Assembly (NCBI GenBank): GCA_020635495.1
Contig: JACJZQ010000005.1
Location: 62,001-126,000 of the forward strand
DNA from: Flavobacteriales bacterium
Lineage (GTDB): Bacteria; Bacteroidota; Bacteroidia; UBA10329
Length of the DNA: 64,000 nt
Direction of reading: 5' to 3'
This document shows, piece after piece, positions 1 to 7,121 of the stretch. Positions within the stretch are counted from its first letter, which is position 1. Every line of letters starts with the position of its first letter. The position numbers and the translations under genes are program-made. A model generated the notes under the pieces. It saw only the letters and a program-made list of their open reading frames with translations. It was not told the DNA's origin and did not search any database.

Positions 1-2
1 TT

Positions 3-488
3 GATGCCATGGACATTCTGTATTCCGATAAGGTGGATGGGTTCTGTCTGGTATCGTCAGACAGCGATTTTACCAAACTGGCCACCCGCTTGCGCGAAGC
101 AGGCATGCAGGTGTACGGCATTGGCGAAAAGAAAACCCCCAACCCCTTTATTGTGGCCTGCGATAAGTTCATTTATCTGGAGATCCTTCATTCTGAAGAG
201 GATAAAGGAGACAAGGGAAAAACGCAGAAACGTCAGGTGGATAAGATAACCCCAGCGGTTTTGCGACTGCTGAAGAACTCCGTGGCCGATGCCGCTGATG
301 AGGACGGCTGGGCCTTTATGGGCGATGTTGGTAAACTCATTCTGAAGAAGCAGCCCAATTTCGATAGTAGAAATTTTGGGTTTGAGAAACTGACGCCCCT
401 CTTCAGTTCTCTGAGCAAACAGTTTGAGATAGATGCCCGCACTCAGGCCGGGGGCAAGTTCAAGGTCATCTATGTGAGGAACAAGTAA
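3..488 (+). CDS. NYN-domain protein with C-terminal OST-HTH/LOTUS domain (5' truncated)
   Basis: The reading frame is open from the left edge, so the N-terminus is missing. The first visible part (VSSDSDFTKLATRLREAG, then a GIGEKKTPNPF stretch) is the C-terminal half of a NYN (PIN-like, LabA/DUF88) nuclease fold, including the SDSDF acidic motif. After a charged linker, residues ~80-160 (ITPAVLRLLK to the end) look like an OST-HTH/LOTUS domain, a winged helix associated with RNA binding. NYN plus OST-HTH is a common bacterial arrangement, thought to act in RNA processing. The substrate is unknown. A strong hairpin follows the stop codon. Confidence 0.8.
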   Translation, partial: DAMDILYSDKVDGFCLVSSDSDFTKLATRLREAGMQVYGIGEKKTPNPFIVACDKFIYLEILHSEEDKGDKGKTQKRQVDKITPAVLRLLKNSVADAADEDGWAFMGDVGKLILKKQPNFDSRNFGFEKLTPLFSSLSKQFEIDARTQAGGKFKVIYVRNK

Positions 489-509
489 CCAGCTAAAGAA
501 AAAGCCCAG

Positions 510-540
510 CCCGTACCCTGAGGCTCTCGAAGGGTACGGG
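510..540 (+). terminator. Hairpin downstream of the NYN gene
   Basis: A perfect 10-bp stem, CCCGTACCCT (510-519) with AGGGTACGGG (531-540), closes an 11-nt loop 22 bp after the NYN stop codon. There is no T-run, so it may terminate weakly or stabilise the 3' end. Its right arm is the first part of the 61-bp repeat. Confidence 0.55.
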
Positions 541-590
541 CGGGGCATACTGCAACGCACGGGAAAAAGTCAGTCTTGTTTACGGTGCAG
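530..590 (+). repeat. 61-bp direct repeat, copy 1
   Basis: These 61 bp are identical, base for base, to 1422-1482. The two copies bracket the DUF1275 gene, and both follow an AAAAAGCCC segment. The copy lies between two same-strand genes. The origin (duplicated 3' element, MITE remnant or recombination scar) cannot be settled from here. Confidence 0.9.
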
Positions 591-658
591 ATATTCTCAA
601 CGCTTAAAACGTTTAACTTGGCTTTCATCGACACGGGAAAGGTCTGTGTTACCAAAGC

Positions 659-1378
659 ATGTTCAAACACCAGGGTAAGAGCAGAACGTTAAAGCACAAC
701 ATGCAGTTGGCCACTGTTCTATCCTTTGTTGCTGGAATTGTGAATGTTACCGGGTTTCTCTCTTTCCAGCAGCTCACAACCAATGTTACCGGGCATTTTG
801 CGCTTTTCATCAACGACCTTTCGAATTTTCAATTCTGGCATGGAACCATCTACTTCCTCTACATTCTCTCATTCTTGCTGGGGTCGTTCACTTCAGGGTT
901 TCTGATAGAGCAGTTCAAGCGCAGCAGAAAAATGAATGTATACCTGATGCCCACACTGTTGGAATCGTTGCTGTTGCTTGCCATTGCCATCTGGAGCAAT
1001 TTCGGCACATTGGAACATCCTGACATCATAGCCTGCATGATGCTTTTTGCCATGGGGCTGCAGAACTCTTTCGTAACCAAGATCTCTGATGCTGTAGTGC
1101 GGACCACCCATCTAACGGGCCTGTTTACCGACCTTGGCATTGAGCTGGCCCAACTGTTCTTCAAGGACTCATCCATGGATAGACGTTTACTCCTTTCTAC
1201 CATTCAGTTGAGGGTGGCCATCATCTGCTTTTTCTTTCTGGGGGGGTCTGTCGGAGGATTCTTGTTCTCAAGAATGGATTTGCAAATGAACACCCTTGCG
1301 TTGGCGGCCATTATACTCATGGTCAGTCTGTTCTATGATGATCTGCGCTTTGCTGTGCTTAGGCGCAAGCAAGGCTGA
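659..1378 (+). CDS. YoaK/DUF1275 family membrane protein
   Basis: 239 residues with about six hydrophobic segments, the usual size and layout of the DUF1275 (YoaK) family. The family-typical start of the first membrane segment, FVAGIVNVTGFLSF, is followed by TTNVTGHFALFINDLS, and the TNVTGH-type motif recurs in the second half as TTHLTGLFTDLGIEL. DUF1275 members are inner-membrane proteins without an established substrate. The ATG at 659 gives a short charged N-tail; the in-frame ATG at 701 is an alternative. The gene sits alone between two copies of a perfect 61-bp repeat, so it could have been gained or exchanged as a unit. Confidence 0.8.
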   Translation: MFKHQGKSRTLKHNMQLATVLSFVAGIVNVTGFLSFQQLTTNVTGHFALFINDLSNFQFWHGTIYFLYILSFLLGSFTSGFLIEQFKRSRKMNVYLMPTLLESLLLLAIAIWSNFGTLEHPDIIACMMLFAMGLQNSFVTKISDAVVRTTHLTGLFTDLGIELAQLFFKDSSMDRRLLLSTIQLRVAIICFFFLGGSVGGFLFSRMDLQMNTLALAAIILMVSLFYDDLRFAVLRRKQG

Positions 1379-1421
1379 TTCTGGTAAAATGAAAAAGCCC
1401 CACCCAACCCTCCAGCAGCAA

Positions 1422-1482
1422 AAGGGTACGGGCGGGGCATACTGCAACGCACGGGAAAAAGTCAGTCTTGTTTACGGTGCAG
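1422..1482 (+). repeat. 61-bp direct repeat, copy 2
   Basis: Identical to 530-590. The copy runs 11 bp into the leftward gene that ends at 1472 and supplies its stop codon and last codons. Upstream, a segment starting GCCCCACCC (about 1397) pairs imperfectly with AGGGTACGGGCGGGGC, so a weaker form of the copy-1 hairpin exists here too. Confidence 0.9.
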
Positions 1483-2662
1483 TATTCAATTCAAAATCTT
1501 GGTTGAGGGCATCACCTTCATTCACCAAAAGTGGGCGGGAGCTGGGCGAGTAGCCACTGGCAGAAGCCTCTAACGACCCGCTCTGGCTACCCGACATGCC
1601 CACTATCTCCAGCACGTATTTGCCGCTGCCATCGGTGGTGGTGCTTACCGTACCCAGGGGGCTTACAAATTGCACAGACGCACCTCCAATGGGGTTAAGC
1701 GATAAACTCTCTCGCACCGAACCGCTGATGCTGGCCGTGCCACTGGCCGAAGGCTCAAGCGCAACATCCACCTCGGTGGTCTGTCCGCTGGTAACCTCTA
1801 CGTTCTCTACGGTGGCAGGGGCATAGCCATCGGCACTCACGTCCAACGTGTAGGTGCCCGCATTCAGATTACCGAACACGTAGTTGCCATTGCTGTCCGT
1901 TTCTGTATCAATGCTCAGGCTGGCAATGCTTACCGTGGCACCTTCTATAACGCCCCCGCCCTGTGCGGTAACCGTACCGCTTATGCTGATGTCTTCTCCG
2001 CTCTCGCTGCTGGCAGGCAGTAGAAACAGTTGGTATTTGGCAGGGTCGTTCATGAAAATGATCTTACCTGCTCTGCTTACTCGCACCGTAATGTCCCACA
2101 CCTTATTGTGCTGCTGAATGCGCTCTTCTGTGGTCAGTTGCCGCGTGCCTTTGAATTTCTCTTGAGCAATGTTGGCATCGTTCAGGGTCTTAGCAAGCAG
2201 GTCAATTTCTGCCACGGCTGCCGCATCAAAGCCCACCGCTGCCAGTTCTGCTGCATACTTGGTGGCGGTTTTGAAGAAGGTCTGCATGAACTGCAATAGC
2301 GTAAGCTGCCCTTGGCGGTTACGGTCGTAGTCGTTGTAGCCGAACTCATTGCGAATGGCAACACTGTTACCAAAGGCCTTATCGATGAAATACTTGCTTA
2401 CCTGAAACTTGGTTCGGCACTTTTCCATGGCCTGTTCCACGTCTGCGGTCAGTTGCTGCAATTGGTCTTTAATGACCTCATCGGGCAGTATGGCCTCTGC
2501 CGCATCTATGGCAGAGAGCCAATCGTTCTCAAACGGAGAAGTAAAGTCGGCATCGAAGGCTGCAAATTGGGCTTGTTCATCAATGAAGTGCGTTCGCATC
2601 GTTTTGCTGAACTCCAACATGTAGAGGTCGCTGACATTGAATTTTCGCTTTAAGGGTTCCAT
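1472..2662 (-). CDS. Hypothetical protein with two carboxypeptidase-regulatory-like domains
   Basis: 396 residues with no signal peptide. The N-terminal ~210 residues are mainly helical and of unknown family (starts MEPLKRKFNVSDLYMLEFSK). From ~225 there are two Ig-like CarboxypepD_reg/DUF4480-type beta domains: the first with ISGTVTAQGGGVIEGATV and GNYVFGNLNAGTYTLDVSA, the second starting ASISGSVRESLSLNPIGGA. Such domains usually mediate binding and are often found in Bacteroidetes surface proteins, but here no export signal is seen, so a cytoplasmic or non-classical location is possible. The last three codons and the stop lie in the 61-bp repeat. The upstream region is the 21-bp array. Confidence 0.6.
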   Translation of the reverse strand: MEPLKRKFNVSDLYMLEFSKTMRTHFIDEQAQFAAFDADFTSPFENDWLSAIDAAEAILPDEVIKDQLQQLTADVEQAMEKCRTKFQVSKYFIDKAFGNSVAIRNEFGYNDYDRNRQGQLTLLQFMQTFFKTATKYAAELAAVGFDAAAVAEIDLLAKTLNDANIAQEKFKGTRQLTTEERIQQHNKVWDITVRVSRAGKIIFMNDPAKYQLFLLPASSESGEDISISGTVTAQGGGVIEGATVSIASLSIDTETDSNGNYVFGNLNAGTYTLDVSADGYAPATVENVEVTSGQTTEVDVALEPSASGTASISGSVRESLSLNPIGGASVQFVSPLGTVSTTTDGSGKYVLEIVGMSGSQSGSLEASASGYSPSSRPLLVNEGDALNQDFELNTAP

Positions 2663-2689
2663 TGTATTTAGTTTTTAGGGGTTACACAG

Positions 2690-2937
2690 ATAGTTGTTGT
2701 GCTGCGACATTACGCTGAGGATACTCGGCACCTTGCAGATGTACCTGGCCATTTAGCAGAAGCCGCTCGGCATTTAGCAGAAGTACCTCGCCATCTAGCA
2801 GAGGCCGCTCGCCATTTAGCAGAAGTCGCTCGTTGACGAGGGACATCTGCGTAACACCGAATTTTGGTAGCGTAATGGCGAAGGATAGTAGCGTCATGGC
2901 GAAGCGTTTACACCAATTTCCGAAGCGACCTAGCTAA
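2690..2937. repeat. 21-bp-period inverted array A
   Basis: Seven degenerate 21-bp units start at 2690, 2711, 2732, 2753, 2774, 2795 and 2816 (best units share TTAGCAGAAG and CTCGCCAT). The orientation then flips: units in inverse orientation start at 2833, 2854, 2875, 2896 and 2917 (ATGGCGA... with CGAAGCG). The turning point is CTCGT-tg-ACGAG (2830-2841), so the whole element is an imperfect ~248-bp inverted repeat with a period of two helical turns. It lies between divergent genes. An open heptad-repeat frame crosses it but is a by-product of the 21-bp period. Confidence 0.85.
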
Positions 2938-3166
2938 TGTGCAATAGCCAAAAACGGTCAAAGTGATAGCCATTTTCGGTCATTTTTAAGGGGGAGCGGC
3001 CAAAATGGCCGCGCAGAAAGGGGGTAGAGGTGGGGGAAACCGTGCGTTTTTTGCCAAAAAACAGCATGGCTTTTCGCGTTGTTGGATGCTGTATATGCTT
3101 ACCTTACAGGCTGTTAAACAAATACTACAGAGAGGTAGCTATGATAAGTGGTTACTTTAGCGAGTA
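2938..3166. other. Non-coding stretch between array A and the first cassette
   Basis: No gene seen. It holds two near-copies of a 17-bp word, ATAGCCAAAAACGGTCA (2944) and ATAGCCATTTTCGGTCA (2966), then a short perfect hairpin GCGGCC-aaaat-GGCCGC (2996-3012), a G-rich run, and a stem CTAC-agagag-GTAG near 3124. The last ~60 bp may be the attC of a lost or cryptic preceding cassette. Confidence 0.5.
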
Positions 3167-3167
3167 G

Positions 3168-3724
3168 TTGGCAACAATTAAAATGGAGGACATAAGAATA
3201 GCAGATTGGGTCACTTGGATTTTGGTACTGACAAGTTCTATTGGAACATTCATAGTTTACAAAATTCAAAAAGCAAGGATTGAAGTTTTAAAGGAGAAGG
3301 CTTCGACTACGAAAGACTATCAGGATATGAGGGAGGCTGTAATAGCTGACCGATTTACGAAGGAATTTGAAAAAGAACTTGAATTAGCCATCAGTGAAAT
3401 CACGGAAAAAGTGACGGATGAATCTACCGAAAGATTTCACGAAGGTTACTACGAATTGATGAGAGTAGTTCTCGAATTTTTATGGACATCCGTTCCAGAA
3501 AGCGAATGGGAGTCTTTTCTTGAACACAACTCTCCGACAAACAAGAAGCCTTTTCTTGACTTGTTGCGAAATCGCGAACTAATGAATAAACATCTGGGGA
3601 GTCAATTCCCTCAGAAATAATAAATCCGAATCTTTCGTCAAATTCTTTTCGTGTCATTGGAATTAAATAAAAACAGTTGCCAACAAAACCTAAAGCCAAC
3701 TAAAGTCTGGCTTTAGCCAGACCG
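3168..3724 (+). mobile_element. Integron-like gene cassette 1
   Basis: The segment starts at GTTGGCAAC (3167-3175) and ends with GTTGCCAAC (3676-3684), its exact reverse complement. Within integron cassettes the 5' TTRRRY end and the 3' R'' box match in exactly this cassette-specific way. It carries one small orphan gene starting 15 bp inside the boundary. No integrase is present in the window, so this would be a CALIN-type array. Inferred from structure, not from a profile search. Confidence 0.6.
3183..3620 (+). CDS. Small hypothetical membrane-anchored protein (cassette gene 1)
   Basis: 145 residues, not recognised. The ATG at 3183 is chosen; a TTG at 3168 would overlap the cassette boundary. 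Residues ~8-28 (WVTWILVLTSSIGTFIVYKI) form one membrane segment, followed by a charged, probably helical cytoplasmic part (KARIEVLKEKAS, then KEFEKELELAISEITEKV). A topology with a short outside end and a cytoplasmic coil is likely. Base composition is more A/T-rich than the flanking chromosome genes, which fits its position in a gene cassette. No function can be given. Confidence 0.6.
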   Translation: MEDIRIADWVTWILVLTSSIGTFIVYKIQKARIEVLKEKASTTKDYQDMREAVIADRFTKEFEKELELAISEITEKVTDESTERFHEGYYELMRVVLEFLWTSVPESEWESFLEHNSPTNKKPFLDLLRNRELMNKHLGSQFPQK

Positions 3725-3732
3725 TTGGCGGC
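3676..3732 (+). repeat. attC-like site 1
   Basis: 57 bp: R'' box GTTGCCAAC (3676-3684), R' box GTTGGCGGC (3724-3732), and in between a perfect 8-bp stem GTCTGGCT-tt-AGCCAGAC (3705-3722). The conserved AAC and GTT triplets of attC sites are present. Its middle (AACCTAAAGCCAACTAAAGT) is closely similar to attC-like site 3. Confidence 0.6.
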
Positions 3733-3741
3733 AAGCGTGGA

Positions 3742-4167
3742 ATGAAAGCTCAGCAGTACATATTAACTCTCGTTTTGACGCTGGTTACTGCCGTCAATTA
3801 CGGACAGGTCAGAAACGACACGTCTGACATCAACGTTGAGTATCTCGCTCACGTTTGGCACTTGACAAGTTCTGACGGCACACAAAAAACGTATAGTTCG
3901 ACAGCTACTAATCCTCACGGTTGGGGCGCGACAATTCAAATCCATGAAAACGGTGAATTTGTAGACGCCTACTCAGCGAGATGTGGAAATGACCAGAACA
4001 TACGTCACGACACAGGAAAATGGACATTGGACAAAGAGACAATGACCCTGACGACAACTTTCATGGTGCTATTCAAAAAGGTAACTGCGGAATACCAAAT
4101 CATGTCGTTGTCTGACACCGAATTAGTATTGAAAGAAATTGAAACGCCAGCCGCCAACACCCACTAA
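3742..4167 (+). CDS. Secreted small hypothetical protein (cassette gene 2)
   Basis: 141 residues with a clear signal peptide (MKAQQYILTLVLTLVTAVNYGQ). The mature part alternates hydrophobic and polar residues (HVWHLTSSDGTQKTY, GATIQIHENGEFVDAYSA, GKWTLDKETMTLTTTF), the pattern of a lipocalin-like or copper-resistance-like small beta barrel as found in many Bacteroidetes 'lipocalin-like domain' proteins. This family assignment is tentative. The gene starts 18 bp after the cassette boundary and stops 17 bp after the inner edge of its attC-like R'' box, so it fills the cassette. Confidence 0.6.
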   Translation: MKAQQYILTLVLTLVTAVNYGQVRNDTSDINVEYLAHVWHLTSSDGTQKTYSSTATNPHGWGATIQIHENGEFVDAYSARCGNDQNIRHDTGKWTLDKETMTLTTTFMVLFKKVTAEYQIMSLSDTELVLKEIETPAANTH

Positions 4168-4396
4168 ACCTAATGCTTGCGACAGTACGTCAGTCGGTCT
4201 CAGTTTCGTTCTGTGCGCAACTCACCCCTGACTCCTGTTCGGAGTCTTTCCCCTCTCTCGGGAGAGAGGGGTGGCATGTTTTTGCTTTCAGCAAAGAGAC
4301 CGCTGCGCTAAGTTCGACCAACGGGAGAAGTGACGGGGAGAGTTCGAAGAGCACGGCAGTTTCTAACGCATTATCTTTAGCGGTACTCGTTGTAGC
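4150..4396 (+). repeat. attC-like site 2, long form with internal hairpins
   Basis: Outer boxes are GCCGCCAAC (4150-4158) and GTTGTAGC (4389-4396). Just inside, CTAAACCTAATGCTTG on the left matches the reverse complement of the right arm (CGCATTATCTTTAG, ~4360-4375), so the ends pair over ~30 bp. At ~247 bp it is longer than usual attC sites; the middle holds two further hairpins (4230-4246 and 4250-4271), which suggests a later insertion into the loop. Confidence 0.45.
4230..4271. repeat. Tandem hairpins inside the long attC-like site
   Basis: GACTCC-tgttc-GGAGTC (4230-4246) is followed by CCCCTCTCTC-gg-GAGAGAGGGG (4250-4271), a perfect 10-bp stem, then a short T-run at ~4279. Similar CCCCTCTC...GAGAGGGG palindromes are scattered as repeats in many Bacteroidetes. 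It could also terminate transcription of cassette 2. Confidence 0.6.
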
Positions 4397-4948
4397 TTAA
4401 AACTAAATGAAAGTCGCTCATTTGATATTGATCGCTTTTCTATTGTCTTGTTCGCACTCCTCTGAAAAGCTGATAGTGCAAATTGACCTACTGAGCCGCG
4501 ACACGGTAAGAACTGGCACTCCCCCGTTAGAGATAGAGGTTCTGAACGGAAATACATTCATTTACCCAACTGGCCTCTTGGATAGCTTAGAAGTACCAAT
4601 CGTGGACACCCTAACGCTATATCACGGCAAGGTTTTATACCATGGTCTAGAGTGGACATTCGTAGAGGATTTTAAAGTAAGTCAATTTCCGAAGTCAACG
4701 TTTAGTCTCTATCGAAGTACAATATTCACAATGGACCAGAAACTAATTGTAGCTAGCGGAATGGGTTTTATTGCTCGCCATGGATTAACCTCATCATATT
4801 TTGAAATCATATCGAAGTTTAATGATGCGAACATTGACGATGAAACAAAAACGCTTCTGCTACGGAAACTTGAATTCTAGGCATTTGAGTAAACAAATAA
4901 ACGCTACAACAGAACCTTAAGCCAACTGAAGTTCAGGTAAGTAAACCG
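4390..4948 (+). mobile_element. Integron-like gene cassette 3
   Basis: It starts at GTTGTAGC (4389-4396) and its 3' box is GCTACAAC (4903-4910), an exact 8-bp reverse complement. It holds a single lipoprotein gene beginning 11 bp after the start box. The following boundary is GTTACCAA at 4948. Confidence 0.6.
4407..4880 (+). CDS. Small hypothetical lipoprotein (cassette gene 3)
   Basis: 157 residues, not recognised. The N-terminus MKVAHLILIAFLLSCSHS is a lipoprotein signal with the lipobox LLSC, so the mature protein should be lipid-anchored at Cys15, probably in the outer membrane. The rest is a soluble alpha/beta-looking domain with no motif I can name. It is the only gene between the matching ends GTTGTAGC and GCTACAAC and is more A/T-rich than the neighbours. 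Confidence 0.6.
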   Translation: MKVAHLILIAFLLSCSHSSEKLIVQIDLLSRDTVRTGTPPLEIEVLNGNTFIYPTGLLDSLEVPIVDTLTLYHGKVLYHGLEWTFVEDFKVSQFPKSTFSLYRSTIFTMDQKLIVASGMGFIARHGLTSSYFEIISKFNDANIDDETKTLLLRKLEF

Positions 4949-4955
4949 TTACCAA
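4903..4955 (+). repeat. attC-like site 3
   Basis: 53 bp between R'' GCTACAAC (4903-4910) and R' GTTACCAA (4948-4955). The core AACCTTAAGCCAACTGAAGT is homologous to site 1, and CTGAA-g-TTCAG gives an internal dyad. The AAC and GTT triplets of attC sites are kept. Confidence 0.55.
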
Positions 4956-4961
4956 ATAGAA

Positions 4962-4991
4962 AAGCCCCGCTGCCAATGGCAATCGGGGCTT
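4962..4991. terminator. Bidirectional terminator between cassette 3 and the HExxH gene
   Basis: The stem AAGCCCCG (4962-4969) / CGGGGCTT (4984-4991) has a nested TGCCA-a-TGGCA inside. T-rich tails exist on both strands (TTTTT at ~4995 rightwards, TTTTCTA leftwards). It would end the leftward gene starting at 6384 and any transcript from the cassettes. Confidence 0.75.
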
Positions 4992-5013
4992 ATGTTTTTG
5001 TAAGTGGGGTAGG

Positions 5014-6384
5014 TTAGCGTATCACCAACTTCTCGTTAAAGAGCTCATCATTGGTAGAACCAACCACTATGTACATGCCCGGTGTAAGGTTGTTGTAAGG
5101 GTCTATGGCCGTAACAGGGCCCGCACCACGGTTTAGGATAACCTTAGAGTAGGATTCCCTACCCATCATATCGTACACAATAACCAGCACCTCATTGGCA
5201 TTCACTTCAGCCAGATCTATCTTAACGGGCTGCGAGTTGAACGCAGGGTTAGGGTACAGTCCTGAAGTGACCTTTACAGGGGCATCTTGGCCAAAACCCT
5301 CTTCAATGGAAGTGGCAATGCTATAGTTTACCGTGTAGCCCAATTGCTCCAGAACACGCACTTCATCTTCATGCAGCAGCTTAAAGGCATCACCGTTGGT
5401 AAGTGATGGGTGCATCAGGTACTGGCCATGCTCGGAGCGACTGTTGTCAAAATGGTCCAAACTGGAACTTGAGAAAGAACTGGGCGAGAATACAGGCGCA
5501 TATTGCCCTTCGTACAACTCAAACCAGACCTGATTGTTGGTGAGCGCGCCATCTTCTGGCAACGAAACCTGCGTGGTAGGCCCAGAACCCGTCACCTCAA
5601 ACAAGGCATCCTTATCGTGTCCTGCCAAGAACCCATCAAATGACGTGTAAATGCCTTCTGAGGCGGCAGATTCTCCAGTGGCGGTAGAATAGCTTGTGAA
5701 ACCAAGAATGTGCAGGATCTCGTGCAGGGCTATGGTGTAAAAATCGTACTGGTCTGATGCAGGATTGGCACCAACCACGTAGTTGTAATTCAAATTCGGA
5801 TGGAAATTGAACTGCATGTAGCCGTCAGGGTACGGACCATATGGGTCGTTACCCGTAGTGATGTGTGCTTTGGTAAACGGCTGATTGAATCCTTTCGAAC
5901 CGAAGTAATAGGCAGCTGAATATCCGAACGGATTCGACACCGGGTTACCGGAAAAAGATTCCCTTATCTCGATGTCGGCACTGCCGTAGTCTTCCATCAG
6001 CGAAGCGTAGTAGGCAAAGGCCGCTTCCAGCGTGGCTCTTCGGGCTGCACCCAAATTAGGGTCGTCAAACCCAACGCCTGTTCCGTTGGCCTGGTCCAAA
6101 TACGTCAGGTTGAAAGTTGGCCCGTCTCCGTTACGCTTTCCGGCTCTGCCTTCTGCGGTAACCGATTGGCCCCAGCCGTTTGTCTTGATGTCTTCCATCG
6201 ACATGCGGAAAACCTCATGCATCGGCAGCAGATCGCCATGCGCATCAACCAGCACCTCTTCGCCATTCTGCTCTACCAGATAAATGGCGCCATCGTCCTC
6301 ATGCATGTGGTCAAAGATCACATCCTGAGCATAGGAGGTGAGACCTGCAAGTAGAAACGATAGGATGATGGTGGTTCTTAGCAT
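5014..6384 (-). CDS. Secreted HExxH metalloprotease-like protein with T9SS type A sorting domain
   Basis: 456 residues. Signal peptide MLRTTIILSFLLAGLTSYAQ. Around residue 220 the sequence IALHEILHILGF gives HExxHxxGF, the zinc-binding motif of metzincin-like peptidases, so a secreted zinc peptidase is likely; no Met-turn was assigned with certainty. The last ~80 residues (SGLYPNPAFNSQPVKIDL ... LTPGMYIVVGST ... KLVIR) are a type A (Por-secretion) sorting domain, so the protein should leave through the type IX system and be attached to or released from the surface. It stands alone, with a terminator after the stop. Confidence 0.8.
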   Translation of the reverse strand: MLRTTIILSFLLAGLTSYAQDVIFDHMHEDDGAIYLVEQNGEEVLVDAHGDLLPMHEVFRMSMEDIKTNGWGQSVTAEGRAGKRNGDGPTFNLTYLDQANGTGVGFDDPNLGAARRATLEAAFAYYASLMEDYGSADIEIRESFSGNPVSNPFGYSAAYYFGSKGFNQPFTKAHITTGNDPYGPYPDGYMQFNFHPNLNYNYVVGANPASDQYDFYTIALHEILHILGFTSYSTATGESAASEGIYTSFDGFLAGHDKDALFEVTGSGPTTQVSLPEDGALTNNQVWFELYEGQYAPVFSPSSFSSSSLDHFDNSRSEHGQYLMHPSLTNGDAFKLLHEDEVRVLEQLGYTVNYSIATSIEEGFGQDAPVKVTSGLYPNPAFNSQPVKIDLAEVNANEVLVIVYDMMGRESYSKVILNRGAGPVTAIDPYNNLTPGMYIVVGSTNDELFNEKLVIR

Positions 6385-6500
6385 TACTCCAATTTATAGA
6401 GTAATACTGCGTAACAGCGGAATAGATTCGAAAATTAGACTGGTTTTTACCTCGTTTAGACCAGTGTATTCAGGTTTGAGATGAATCGATGAACGACCAC

Positions 6501-7118
6501 TTACAGGTCGTCAATGGGGCCTTTTCCTTCTCGGATAACTTCAACTTCTCCGTTAGAGCAATCCAGAACCGTGGAACCTTCAAAGCCACCATAACCACCA
6601 TCAATCACCAGATCCACCTGATTTTCGAAACGCTCATAGATAAGACTAGGGTCGGTAGAGTATTCTATCATATCGTTGGCATCGGTAACAGATGCGGTCA
6701 TGATCGGATGTCCCAGTTGCCGCACAATTTCCAACGGAATATTATTGGCCGGAATTCGGATACCCACCGTGCGCTTCTTGCTCTGAAACAGTTTCGGAAC
6801 GCTGCTGTTGGCGTTGAGAATGAAGGTGTAAGCACCTGGCAAAAGGCGCTTCATCAGTTTAAACGTGGTGTTGTCTATCTGCGCGCAATAATCTGAGATG
6901 TGACTCAGGTCGTGGCAGATGAAAGAGAACTGCGCTTTTTCTGGTTTGATGTTCCTGATCTGGCAGATGCGCTCAACGGCCTTGCGGTTGTTGATGTCGC
7001 ACCCAATGCCGTAAACCGTATCGGTAGGGTAGATGATCACACCTCCATCACGAAGACATTCCACCACCTGCGCAATGGCTTTCGGGTTGGGATTCTCTTC
7101 GTAGATACGGATCAGCAT
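6501..7118 (-). CDS. Sua5/YciO/YrdC family protein (threonylcarbamoyl-AMP synthase-like)
   Basis: 205 residues covering a full YrdC domain: GGVIIYPTDTVYGIGCDI near residue 30, the KRTVGIRIPAN stretch near 115 and GHPIMTASV near 135, all family signatures that bind ATP and threonine. The reaction, threonine + bicarbonate + ATP to threonylcarbamoyl-AMP, is the first step of the t6A37 tRNA modification. The gene is close in length to YciO/TsaC (no C-terminal Sua5 domain). It starts 3 bp after the transaldolase-like gene stop, so the two form an operon. A second TsaC-type gene elsewhere cannot be excluded, in which case this would be the YciO paralogue. Confidence 0.8.
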   Translation of the reverse strand: MLIRIYEENPNPKAIAQVVECLRDGGVIIYPTDTVYGIGCDINNRKAVERICQIRNIKPEKAQFSFICHDLSHISDYCAQIDNTTFKLMKRLLPGAYTFILNANSSVPKLFQSKKRTVGIRIPANNIPLEIVRQLGHPIMTASVTDANDMIEYSTDPSLIYERFENQVDLVIDGGYGGFEGSTVLDCSNGEVEVIREGKGPIDDL

Positions 7119-7121
7119 GGA

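Larger units (their letters stand above)
3725..4389 (+). mobile_element. Integron-like gene cassette 2
   Basis: It begins with GTTGGCGGC (3724-3732) and its 3' box after the gene is GCCGCCAAC (4150-4158), an exact 9-bp reverse complement. The next cassette boundary is GTTGTAGC at 4389. The tail between these is unusually long (see the attC-like site at 4150-4396). Confidence 0.55.

Noticed and set aside
2682..2897. Open leftward frame of 71 codons with heptad-like repeats (LLLNGER words) over array A
   Set aside because: The 21-bp period keeps any open frame open and produces heptads automatically; the region flips orientation in the middle, units vary at all codon positions, and it has no homology that I recognise.
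4173..4400. Small frame between cassette genes 2 and 3
   Set aside because: It runs through the hairpins and the attC-like arms and has no coding character.
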